Shown one piece after another: positions 9,433 through 16,976 of a stretch of DNA of 49,129 nucleotides (within the stretch, counting starts at the first letter, position 1; each line of letters begins with the position of its first letter). The notes under the pieces are model-generated. The model did no database searches and was not told where the DNA came from. It worked only from the letters and a program-made list of their open reading frames with translations. This stretch comes from CAZAYY01 sp964489525 (GTDB taxonomy: Bacteria; Chloroflexota; Anaerolineae; Anaerolineales; JABWBV01): NCBI GenBank assembly GCA_964489525.1, contig CAZAYY010000030.1:1-49129 (forward strand), in the 5' to 3' direction. A program made the position numbers and the translations under genes.

Positions 9433-9447
9433 GGGTAAATTTTACCC
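9433..9447 (-). promoter_or_regulatory. Palindrome containing a leaderless -10 (epimerase)
   Basis: GGGTAAA-T-TTTACCC is a perfect palindrome directly abutting the ATG at 9432. On the minus strand it contains TAAAAT (9444-9439), one mismatch from the -10 consensus, with 6 bases to the ATG. It could be both promoter and operator. The -35 is weak. Confidence 0.45.
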
Positions 9448-9544
9448 GAATTAGCGGGTCGCGAAAGCGCAAAAAGGCGCGAACCACCATCCCAACCTTA
9501 GCACAAATTCGCGCAATTCACGGCAAAATAATCATAGCCCATTC

Positions 9545-9606
9545 GTAGGGGCGCAGGGGTAGGTTGGTGATCATCTTTAACATTAAATCTACCCCTGCGC
9601 CCTTAC
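9545..9606. repeat. Dispersed hairpin repeat, copy 1 (GTAGGGGCGC family)
   Basis: Begins GTAGGGGCGCAGGGGTAG and ends with its imperfect complement ACCCCTGCGCCCTTAC, so it can fold into a long hairpin. A second copy lies at 41885-41943 with the same ends and a diverged loop. No coding capacity. Confidence 0.7.
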
Positions 9607-9749
9607 CACAGGAAAACATTTGCCCCATGACCGGGGCGGAGGCCCTCCACCCCTACCGGAAAAACCCTGCCAAATTCGGGTTGGATGGTTCCACCGTCGG
9701 ACACCAGCCAGAAATGGATTTTTGGCAATTATCCGCCCAATTTAAACCC

Positions 9750-9778
9750 TTGACAAATTTATATTTACATTGTATATT
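9750..9778 (+). promoter_or_regulatory. Promoter of the TetR-SDR operon
   Basis: Consensus -35 TTGACA (9750-9755), a 17-bp spacer and -10 TATATT (9773-9778), 34 bases before the ATG at 9813. An AAGGAG ribosome binding site is at 9801-9806. Confidence 0.8.
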
Positions 9779-9790
9779 TACATTGTAAAT
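9762..9790. promoter_or_regulatory. Tandem and palindromic operator, likely TetR site
   Basis: The 13-mer TATTTACATTGTA occurs twice head to tail (9762-9774 and 9775-9787). The second copy forms the perfect 15-bp palindrome ATTTACA-T-TGTAAAT (9776-9790). It covers the -10 of the downstream tetR promoter, the usual place for TetR autorepression. That the protein at 9813 binds here is inferred from position and from the TTTACAnTGTAAA-like form common to TetR-family sites. Confidence 0.65.
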
Positions 9791-9812
9791 TCACGGCGTT
9801 AAGGAGAACCCC

Positions 9813-10517
9813 ATGCCCAGACCGACAGCCAACCAACCCGGCCTTTCAGCAGAACAAATCAAAGTGGCAGCCCGCAGCCTGATGGAAGAACACGGAACTG
9901 CGGGGCTCACCCTGCGCGGTGTGGCACGCCTCCTCGGAGTGACCGCCCCGGCCATCTATAACTATTTCCCGCGCATGGAGGATTTAATCACGGCCCTGAT
10001 TGTAGATGCCTTCACCGACCTTGCGGAGAACATGGAAAAGGCTCGCAGCGATGCCAACGAACAGACCATTGCGGAACAAATCACGGCGATGGTGATGGCC
10101 TACCGGAATTGGGCCATCCGGCACCCAATCGATTTTTTGCTGATTTTTGGGAACCCCATCCCTGGCTACCAGGCGCCCGAAGATATCACCACCCCATTAG
10201 CCCGGCGGCCATTCTTGGGGTTGTTTGAGCTGTACACAGAGGCCCTGGAAAAGGGCGAGCTGGTGATTCCAGAACCTTACCAGCAAATACCCACAAACAT
10301 ATTGAAGCATATCGCCGGCTGGATTCCAGGCTCTACCCACCGGATGCCGGGTGGATTGGTGCTGCTGTTGATGAGCGGCTGGAGCCGGATTCACGGGCTG
10401 GTTTCGTTGGAGCTGCTGCACCATACCGGCCCGGTGATTGGCGATACGGCGGCACTCTATGAAGTTGAAATCAAAGCCATCCTGACCCAATTGGGCATGC
10501 AGGCAGGGCAAGAATAA
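9813..10517 (+). CDS. TetR/AcrR family transcriptional regulator
   Basis: A 234-residue regulator. The N-terminal helix-turn-helix spans about residues 12-58 (AARSLMEEHGTAGLTLRGVARLL, then VTAPAIYNYFP with the conserved Y-N-Y-F), and the C-terminal part is a ligand-binding helical domain containing a WHG-like region. The gene is led by a consensus promoter overlapped by a tandem palindrome, so autorepression is likely. The dehydrogenase at 10542 follows after 24 bases and is probably in the same transcript and regulon. The inducer is unknown. Confidence 0.92.
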   Translation: MPRPTANQPGLSAEQIKVAARSLMEEHGTAGLTLRGVARLLGVTAPAIYNYFPRMEDLITALIVDAFTDLAENMEKARSDANEQTIAEQITAMVMAYRNWAIRHPIDFLLIFGNPIPGYQAPEDITTPLARRPFLGLFELYTEALEKGELVIPEPYQQIPTNILKHIAGWIPGSTHRMPGGLVLLLMSGWSRIHGLVSLELLHHTGPVIGDTAALYEVEIKAILTQLGMQAGQE

Positions 10518-10541
10518 CCACAAATCAAGAAAGGAAATGCA

Positions 10542-11486
10542 ATGAAAAAATTACATATTGTTTTTGGAACGGGGCCTTTGGCCCGTGCGGTGGCTGCTGA
10601 GGTACTACGTCAGGGCGAAGCGGTGCGCATGGTAAACCGCAGTGGAAAAATGGAAGACGCCCCTGCCGGGGTTGAAGTGGCTGCCGCCGACCTGACCAAC
10701 CCCGCCGCAGTGCGTGAGGTGGTTAAAACCGGATCGGTTGCCTACCAGTGTGCCCAGCCGCCCTATTATCGCTGGGTGGAAGAGTTCCCCGGGATGCAAA
10801 ATGCCATCTTGGAGGGCTTAACGGGCAGCGGGGTTCGGCTGGTGTTAGCCGAAAACCTGTACATGTACGGCGACCTGGAAGGCCAGCCCATTCATGAAGG
10901 CCTGCCCTACAAAGCCCACACCAAAAAGGGCAAAATCCGGGCCGAAATGGCGCTGGCTGCCCTGGATGCCCACCGGTTGGGTAATGTTTGGGTAACCATG
11001 GGGCGGGGTTCGGATTTCTTTGGCCCATGGGCCTTGGGGTCTTCAATGGGCGAACGGGTTTTCTACCCGGCCATCCAGGGCAAAAGCGCCCAATTGACCG
11101 GGCGCACCGACCTGCCGCACAGCCACACCTATATCGGGGATTTCGGAAAAGCCCTGGTAACCCTTGGCTCTTCTGACCTGGCAGGTGGGCAGGCCTGGCA
11201 TGTACCCAATGACCAACCCACCATCACCCAGGGCGATTTTGTCCGGCTGGTTTTTAACGAGCTGGGTATGCCGCCCAAAATTTCCAGCATGGGAAAACTG
11301 ATGATGCGGATTGGCGGCCTGTTTGTTCCCGAAGCCAAAGAAATGGTCGAGATGATGTACGAGTTCGAAAAGCCGTTTATTGTGGATTCGAGCAAATTTG
11401 AAAAAACCTTCGGCTGGAAGGCTACACCCCTGGCAGAATCCATTCGCGAAACAGTTACCTGGTACAAAACGCACCCGGAGCATTAA
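10542..11486 (+). CDS. NAD-dependent epimerase/dehydratase-like protein
   Basis: A 314-residue extended SDR-like protein with a variant Rossmann turn GTGPLAR near residues 9-15. The usual YxxxK pair is not evident: the corresponding stretch is YKAHTKKGKIRAE, so catalysis may differ or be lost. C-terminal segments resemble NAD(P)-binding sugar epimerase relatives. It has an AAAGGA ribosome binding site and follows the TetR gene, whose regulon it probably shares. The substrate is unknown. Confidence 0.8.
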   Translation: MKKLHIVFGTGPLARAVAAEVLRQGEAVRMVNRSGKMEDAPAGVEVAAADLTNPAAVREVVKTGSVAYQCAQPPYYRWVEEFPGMQNAILEGLTGSGVRLVLAENLYMYGDLEGQPIHEGLPYKAHTKKGKIRAEMALAALDAHRLGNVWVTMGRGSDFFGPWALGSSMGERVFYPAIQGKSAQLTGRTDLPHSHTYIGDFGKALVTLGSSDLAGGQAWHVPNDQPTITQGDFVRLVFNELGMPPKISSMGKLMMRIGGLFVPEAKEMVEMMYEFEKPFIVDSSKFEKTFGWKATPLAESIRETVTWYKTHPEH

Positions 11487-11510
11487 ACCAGGGATCTTCG
11501 CCCGGGGCAG

Positions 11511-12311
11511 CTATAAATCGAGCACCCTGTCTAACCCGCGCTGCAAGCCCGACAGCCCGCCCACCTTGCGAATGGCCAGGATAGCCCCATCCACATACGG
11601 CTGGGCACTGCTACCTGCCTCGTGACGCAGGGTCAGTTTTTGGTCGGGCATGCCGAAAATCACTTCCGCCGCAATGGTAAAGCCCGGCAAACGAATGGCA
11701 TGGACCTGCGAACCGTTCATCCGGGCGCCGCGCGTGCCCACCTCACCCTGGGTTTGCTCCAGCGGCACCGTAAGTTCCGACGGTCGCACTGCCGAAAGGC
11801 GGTGTGCCAGTTCGCGCACGGTGCCGCTGGGCGCGTCTTTTTTGCGATCGCTGGCGTAGTCTACAATCTCCCATTGGGGGATGTAGCGAGCCGCCATTTC
11901 GGCAAATTTTTGCAGCAAAACTACCGTCAGGGCAAAGTTGCCAACCGCCAGAACTGCTTTCTGGTGGGTTTCCGCAGCCGCCGCAATTTCCGCATAATCA
12001 TCATCCGACAATCCAGAGGTTCCAATGACCACATGAGCGCCGCGCTGCAGGGCAGCCAGCACATTGGCCTTGGCCGATTCGGGTTTGGTGTATTCAAAAA
12101 ACACATCACAAGGGTGAGCCAGGGCAGCCCCGGCAGATGGATACACCGGGCAGTCCAGGCGAGGTTCCCCCAACACCTCGCCCAAATTTTCGCCCGCATG
12201 GGTGCGCGAAACCGCCGCCACCAGGGTTATATCGGTGCTTTGAGCCAGGGCCAGCGCCAGGGCCGACCCCGCCCAGCCGGTTGCCCCGGCAAGAATGACG
12301 CGAATGGACAT
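11511..12311 (-). CDS. DapB-like dihydrodipicolinate reductase family protein
   Basis: A 266-residue protein of the DapB fold. The N-terminal dinucleotide site is GATGWAG (residues 9-15), the GTSG motif is at 97-100, and the family hallmark D-A-P-S-G-T is at 159-164. Just before it, canonical DapB has E-x-H-H-x-x-K with a catalytic histidine pair. Here the segment reads D151-Y-A-S-D-R-K157, so both histidines are replaced while the lysine is kept. No other lysine-biosynthesis gene is nearby. It may be a paralogue with another substrate. A strong GGAGG site precedes the ATG. Confidence 0.8.
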   Translation of the reverse strand: MSIRVILAGATGWAGSALALALAQSTDITLVAAVSRTHAGENLGEVLGEPRLDCPVYPSAGAALAHPCDVFFEYTKPESAKANVLAALQRGAHVVIGTSGLSDDDYAEIAAAAETHQKAVLAVGNFALTVVLLQKFAEMAARYIPQWEIVDYASDRKKDAPSGTVRELAHRLSAVRPSELTVPLEQTQGEVGTRGARMNGSQVHAIRLPGFTIAAEVIFGMPDQKLTLRHEAGSSAQPYVDGAILAIRKVGGLSGLQRGLDRVLDL

Positions 12312-12368
12312 GTTTCCTCCAATACAGGTAACCTTATCCGGGTTACCCGATAAGCTGGCTGACCCTGC

Positions 12369-14264
12369 TTATTCTTCCAACGTACTGATGTCACCTTCGG
12401 GCTGGCCGAGGGCACGGGCGCGCAGCACCCGGCGCATGATCTTACCGCTGCGGGTCTTGGGCAGGCTGTCTACAAAGGTGATGGTTTCGGGCTTGGCAAT
12501 CGGCCCCATTTCGTGGCCGACATGCTGCTGGAGCTTGTGCATCAGGTCTTCACTGGGGGTGAAGCCCGCCCTCAGGATGACATACGCATAAATGGCGTTT
12601 CCTTTAAGTTCGTGGGGCAGGCCAATGGCGGCGGCTTCACTGACCGCCGGGTGGCTGACCAGGGCGCTTTCAACCTCGGCTGTGCCCAGGCGGTAGCCGC
12701 TGACTTTAATCACATCGTCCATACGGCCAATCACCCAGATATACCCATCCTTGTCTTTGCGAGCCGAGTCACCGGTCTGGTACATGCCGGGGAACTTGGT
12801 GAAGTACTGCTGTTGGAAACGCTCGGGGTCGCCGTAAATGGTGCGCAGCATGCCCGGCCAGGGACGCTGGAGCACCAGGTAGCCCTCTTCGCCCGGGGCA
12901 ACCGGAGTGCCGTGCTCATCTACCACTTCGGCGATGTGGCCAAAGAAGGGTTTGGTGGCTGAGCCAGGCTTGAGCGGGGTAATGGGCAGGGGGGTAATCA
13001 CAAATCCGCCTGTTTCGGTCTGCCACCAGGTGTCCATAATCGGGCAGGTGCCGCGGCCAATCACGCTGTGATACCACTTCCAGGCTTCGGGGTTGATGGG
13101 TTCACCCACGCTGCCAAGCAGGCGCAGGCTGCTCAGATCGTGGCGGGCAGGCCAGGCCTCCCCAAAACGCATCAGGCCGCGAATCGCGGTGGGGGCCGTG
13201 TAGAGGATGGTAATCCCATATTTTTCCACCAACGACCACCAGCGGTTGGGGTACGGGTAGGTGGGGGCACCTTCGTAAATAAAACTGGTTGCGCCAGTGA
13301 GCAAAGGCGCGTACACAATGTAGCTGTGTCCGGTGATCCAGCCCGGGTCTGCAGCGCACCAGTAGCGGTCATCGTCTTTGATATCGAAGACATATTTCAA
13401 GGTCGTGTGGGTGTACACCTGGTAGCCGCCATGGGTGTGCAAAATCCCTTTGGGCCGGCCGGTGGTGCCGGAGGTGTAGAGGATAAAGAGCATATGCTCG
13501 GCGTCTACCGGCTCGGTTTCGCAGCGCGGGCTGGCTACAGGCAGGCTCATCAGGTCATGGTACCAATAGTCGCGCCCGGCCTCCATAAAAACTTCGTTTC
13601 CAGTGCGTTTGACCACAATGCAGTGTTCAATGGTGGGTTGGCGCGAGATGGCTTCATCGGCAATCTCTTTGAGCGGGACGATTTTACCGCGCAGCCAGCC
13701 GCCATCGGAAGTGATCAGCACCCGGCTTTTGGCATCCTGGATGCGTTCAGCCAGGGCTTCCACACTGAAACCACCATAAACCACGCTGTGCGCTGCGCCG
13801 ATTTTGGCCGTCGCCAGCATGGCAATCACCGTTTCAGGGATGCGCGGAAGGTAGATCGTGACGATGTCGCCCTTTTTAACACCCATGCTTTTGAGGACAT
13901 TGGCAAACTTGGAGACTTCGCGATTGAGTGCATGGTAAGAATAGGTGCGCACATCGCCCGGCTCACCTTCCCAGATCAGGGCGATTTTGTTTTTGCGCCA
14001 GGTTTTAAGGTGGCGGTCAATGGCATTATGGACGATGTTCGTCTGCCCGCCCACAAACCACTGGTAAAAAGGCGGGTTGCTGTCGTCTAAGACCCGGTCC
14101 CATTTTTTATACCATTCCAATTCATTGGCACGGTCGGCCCAAAACTGTTCGGGGTTTTCGATGGATTGGCGGTAGAGGGTTTCGTATTCCTGAACATGGG
14201 CTTCAGCCACGGTGGCGGGGTTGGGAAAATACATTTCTTGTGGGGCAGAATTTTGGTCAGACAT
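12369..14264 (-). CDS. acsA: Acetyl-CoA synthetase (AMP-forming)
   Basis: The product activates acetate to acetyl-CoA through an acetyl-adenylate. It is 631 residues when started at the ATG at 14264, which has AGGAGA 6 bases upstream; a further in-frame ATG at 14330 lacks a site and adds an unlikely hydrophobic extension. ANL-family motifs are in order: YTSGTTGRPKG, DTWWQTETGG, TGDSARKDKDGY, and the C-terminal PKTRSGKIMRR with Lys608, the residue acetylated in known Acs enzymes. Length is close to the usual 650. It stands alone, downstream of the diguanylate cyclase on the same strand. Confidence 0.95.
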   Translation of the reverse strand: MSDQNSAPQEMYFPNPATVAEAHVQEYETLYRQSIENPEQFWADRANELEWYKKWDRVLDDSNPPFYQWFVGGQTNIVHNAIDRHLKTWRKNKIALIWEGEPGDVRTYSYHALNREVSKFANVLKSMGVKKGDIVTIYLPRIPETVIAMLATAKIGAAHSVVYGGFSVEALAERIQDAKSRVLITSDGGWLRGKIVPLKEIADEAISRQPTIEHCIVVKRTGNEVFMEAGRDYWYHDLMSLPVASPRCETEPVDAEHMLFILYTSGTTGRPKGILHTHGGYQVYTHTTLKYVFDIKDDDRYWCAADPGWITGHSYIVYAPLLTGATSFIYEGAPTYPYPNRWWSLVEKYGITILYTAPTAIRGLMRFGEAWPARHDLSSLRLLGSVGEPINPEAWKWYHSVIGRGTCPIMDTWWQTETGGFVITPLPITPLKPGSATKPFFGHIAEVVDEHGTPVAPGEEGYLVLQRPWPGMLRTIYGDPERFQQQYFTKFPGMYQTGDSARKDKDGYIWVIGRMDDVIKVSGYRLGTAEVESALVSHPAVSEAAAIGLPHELKGNAIYAYVILRAGFTPSEDLMHKLQQHVGHEMGPIAKPETITFVDSLPKTRSGKIMRRVLRARALGQPEGDISTLEE

Positions 14265-14483
14265 TGCACATCTCCTGAAAAAAAATATAAATTCATACAC
14301 CACCCGCAAATAGGGGCAGCATTTTTCCATAGATTCAAGTTGGGGTTTTCGCGGGGCGGTTAGTTCGCCTGCCTAAGTCTACCATGAAGTCGGGATTTTT
14401 GCGCGCACCCCCCAGGCGTAAGGGCGTTCGGCACACGCAATTATTGAACCCCTTTTGAATTCCCCCGGTGCTTAATACCCCTT

Positions 14484-15626
14484 TTAGGGGCGCACACAAA
14501 CCTGGTTGCGCCCGGTCTCTTTGGCGTCGTACAAAGCCTTATCTGCCCGTTCGAGCAGGCTGTCTATATCTTCATCGCGCTGCCGGTCAAGCTGGGCTGC
14601 ACCCAGGCTGATGGTCACCGGAACCAGGCCGCCCACGGTTTCGATGGGATGGTCACTGACAGAAGCACGCATTTTTTCAGCCACCTGGCGGGCTTGTTCC
14701 AGGTCCAGGCCTGGAAGCAGCACAGCGAACTCCTCCCCCCCATAGCGGCCCAACACATCTTGCGGGCGGGTGTGCTGCTTGATAAAAAAGGCAGTGGTGC
14801 GTAATGCCTGGTCGCCAGCCTGGTGGCCAAAGGTATCGTTCACCTGCTTAAAAAAATCGGCATCAATCATCAGAACAGAAAGAACATGGCCATAGACCAG
14901 GGCGTTGGCCACAATTTCTTCGCCCAATTCAAAAAAGCGGCGGCGGTTGTTCACCCCCGTGAGCGAGTCGATGGCGGCAAGGCGCTGAAGTTCTTCTTCA
15001 ACCAGGCGGCGGCGTTGAATTTCTTTTTCCAGCATCTGGTTGGCCTGCAGCAGCCGGCTGTTATACTCCTCAACCGTGGTTAGCAGCTGCTGAAGTTCCG
15101 ATGTCCGTTGGAAAACCCTGGATTCCAATTCATCGTTCAAAATGGCATTTTCAATGGCAACGGCAGCCTGGGCTGCAAAATACTGCAAAGCGCGCAAGTC
15201 ATCTTCTTTGAACATATTTCCCTCTGATCGGTTCTCAATATACATTGCCCCCATGACGGTACCGCGCGAAACCAGCGGAGCGCTCATGACCGAGCGCAGG
15301 CGCAGTGCGGTTACACTGGCCGAGGTTTGAAATTTTGGATCCAGAATGGCGTCTGCAGTCATCTCGGGTTTGCCACTGGCAATGACCCGGTCGAGGATGG
15401 TTTTACTGATGCGGGAATTGGGGGCTTCGATCTGCCCGCCGCTGCGGCTTCGCCGGACCCGGAAATCCCAACTGCCATCCGGGTTGACAAGCACCAGGTA
15501 GCCATTTTCGCCGTTAAATAAATCCAGAGCTACACCCATTGCATATTCCAGCAGGGGGTCGAGGACACGGTTTTCCGCCATGCTGCGGCTGATATCCAGG
15601 AGTCTTTCGAGAATTTGAAGATTCAT
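14484..15626 (-). CDS. GAF-GGDEF diguanylate cyclase
   Basis: The product should make cyclic di-GMP. An N-terminal GAF domain (about residues 10-165) is followed by a coiled-coil linker (about 170-215) and a GGDEF domain. The catalytic loop is GGEEF (about residue 297), and an RxxD inhibitory site (RPQD) lies five residues upstream, so product inhibition is expected. I start at the ATG at 15626, the first residue of the GAF-aligned region; ATGs at 15659 and 15713 are possible and none has a good ribosome binding site. GAF suggests control by a small ligand or redox signal. No partner gene is seen nearby. Confidence 0.9.
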   Translation of the reverse strand: MNLQILERLLDISRSMAENRVLDPLLEYAMGVALDLFNGENGYLVLVNPDGSWDFRVRRSRSGGQIEAPNSRISKTILDRVIASGKPEMTADAILDPKFQTSASVTALRLRSVMSAPLVSRGTVMGAMYIENRSEGNMFKEDDLRALQYFAAQAAVAIENAILNDELESRVFQRTSELQQLLTTVEEYNSRLLQANQMLEKEIQRRRLVEEELQRLAAIDSLTGVNNRRRFFELGEEIVANALVYGHVLSVLMIDADFFKQVNDTFGHQAGDQALRTTAFFIKQHTRPQDVLGRYGGEEFAVLLPGLDLEQARQVAEKMRASVSDHPIETVGGLVPVTISLGAAQLDRQRDEDIDSLLERADKALYDAKETGRNQVCVRP

Positions 15627-15805
15627 GAAACGAGCAAATAGAACAATTCCAGGTAGCATCCTTACTAACCGGCATCGTTGGCTCGCAGGGTTGATTTTAG
15701 CACAAAACCCCAAAAAAACCCGTGTGGATCGCGAAACGTAACCCGATCACAACCCAAGCGGTCAATAATTAGGTAGAATGTTCAGGTTTGAAACGAGGTG
15801 ACCCA

Positions 15806-16723
15806 ATGCAAAACACATTGACCGCTGTGAATTTCTCCAGGCCGCTCGAAGCGCTGCGCACCGCTGGCGAAGTGCGGCTGGACCGCTACAAACTGCCTGC
15901 CTGGCCTGAGCTGATTGCCGAGGTGGAAACCCTGCACCCGGCCTACATCCACCTGCCGCTCAACGCCGGGACGGGTACAGGGGTGATTATGAACACTGAA
16001 ACCGACCAACCAGTAGATTGGCCGTGGATTGAAGCCATTGCCGAACAGACCGGCACACCCAATATTAACATCCACCTGGATGTGCGCCAGGAAGCCGCCC
16101 CAGAAGTAGACCCGGATTCTATCCGGGCAGAAGACGGCCGAAAAATGGCCCGGCGGTTCATCCGGGATGTCGAAACCGCCGTTGCCCGTTACGGAACCGA
16201 GCGAGTGATTGTGGAAAACGACCCCTACCAACCCGGCTGGACGCCCAAAGCCGCCGTGCTGCCAGAGACCATCCAGGCCGTCACCCAGGCCACCGGCTGC
16301 GGGCTGCTGCTGGACCTCTCCCACGCCTGGCTGAGCGCCCACTACCTGGGTATGGATGTGCGCACCTACATCGAAATGCTGCCGGTGGACCGCCTGCACG
16401 AAATTCACGTGTCTGGTGTGCAGCCGCTGGTAGGCCGCTGGCTGGAAGCCGCCCGCAGCCAGGGTTGGAGCCTGGTGGAGCATGTGGCTGGAAAACCCAT
16501 GGACCACCTGCCCCTGGTTCCCGAAAACTGGGCTCTGCTCGATTGGGCCATGGAGCGCATCCGCGTAGGCGCCTGGCGCAGACCGTGGATTGTTTCTATG
16601 GAATGCGGCGGCATTGGCGGCCTGTTTGAGGCGTTTACCGATACGGATATCCTTGCTGAACAAACCCCCAGGCTGTACGAAGCCGTGCAGCGCGCCAACC
16701 CACTGCCTGATGGGAAAAGATAA
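15806..16723 (+). CDS. DUF692-like TIM-barrel protein (possible multinuclear iron enzyme)
   Basis: This 305-residue TIM-barrel-like protein resembles DUF692 (MbnB/TglH-type, now MNIO) enzymes, which use iron clusters to modify cysteines in peptides. Supporting segments are VIVENDPY (metal-binding E-N), LLLDLSHAWLSAHYLG (D and H), EIHVSGVQ (E-x-H) and a C-terminal MECGGIGG. I use the ATG at 15806, which has GAGGTGA 6 bases upstream; an upstream TTG is less likely. No precursor peptide or MbnC/TglI-type partner gene is visible nearby. Related xylose-isomerase-like barrels are the main alternative. Confidence 0.65.
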   Translation: MQNTLTAVNFSRPLEALRTAGEVRLDRYKLPAWPELIAEVETLHPAYIHLPLNAGTGTGVIMNTETDQPVDWPWIEAIAEQTGTPNINIHLDVRQEAAPEVDPDSIRAEDGRKMARRFIRDVETAVARYGTERVIVENDPYQPGWTPKAAVLPETIQAVTQATGCGLLLDLSHAWLSAHYLGMDVRTYIEMLPVDRLHEIHVSGVQPLVGRWLEAARSQGWSLVEHVAGKPMDHLPLVPENWALLDWAMERIRVGAWRRPWIVSMECGGIGGLFEAFTDTDILAEQTPRLYEAVQRANPLPDGKR

Positions 16724-16758
16724 GATTCCTCAGCCACTGCGCTCCTTCAAAATGACAC
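16724..16758. repeat. Dispersed repeat, CTCAG...GACAC family, copy 1
   Basis: This segment runs from GATTCCTCAG through GCTCCTTC to ATGACAC. It matches 40125-40159 (GATTTCTCAG ... GCTCCTTC ... ACGACAC) at most positions. Non-coding. Confidence 0.6.
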
Positions 16759-16766
16759 GTTGGGGC

Positions 16767-16861
16767 AGGTGCGCGCAAATGTTGTTTGCATTTGGGGTTC
16801 TCCCTTTCCAACCCCACCCCCAACCCCGCCCCAGGCTTTGGGGCGGGGAGTAGAAAAGGGA
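16767..16861. repeat. Dispersed intergenic element, copy A
   Basis: Starts AGGTGCGCGCAAATGT and ends with a GC-rich hairpin (CCCCGCCCC at 16824-16832, GGGGCGGGG at 16840-16848) followed by AGTAGAAAAGGGA. The element recurs at 39772-39854 with identical ends. Copy A carries about 12 extra C-rich bases before the hairpin. The GGTGCGCGCAAA start also appears in reverse near 14398-14412. Confidence 0.75.
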
Positions 16862-16863
16862 TT

Positions 16864-16906
16864 GGCCACCTGGCGGGCAGTACCCGCCAGGTGGCCATTT
16901 TTTATT
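16864..16906 (+). terminator. Intrinsic terminator downstream of the DUF692-like gene
   Basis: A perfect 14-bp stem (GGCCACCTGGCGGG at 16864-16877 with CCCGCCAGGTGGCC at 16883-16896), a 5-base loop and a following A-T6-ATT run. It would stop transcription coming from the plus-strand gene ending at 16723, just before the kinase promoter. Confidence 0.85.
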
Positions 16907-16907
16907 G

Positions 16908-16913
16908 TATAAT
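16908..16913 (+). promoter_or_regulatory. -10 element of the kinase gene
   Basis: A perfect TATAAT right after the terminator. The -35 position falls inside the terminator stem and shows no consensus. The start codon is at 16977, about 60 bases downstream, with a GAGGG ribosome binding site. Confidence 0.5.
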
Positions 16914-16976
16914 CAACCATAGCGCAATACACTTACAAACCCTTCAGCCGAAGACAACTTTAAAAGAGGGTCTCAC

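Larger units (their letters stand above)
9433..9812. other. Intergenic region between epimerase and TetR gene
   Basis: I see no gene in these 380 bases. They hold a palindromic promoter (9433-9447), a dispersed repeat (9545-9606), a CG/TTCG-rich decayed stretch (about 9455-9540) and the TetR promoter-operator (9750-9790). Confidence 0.7.
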
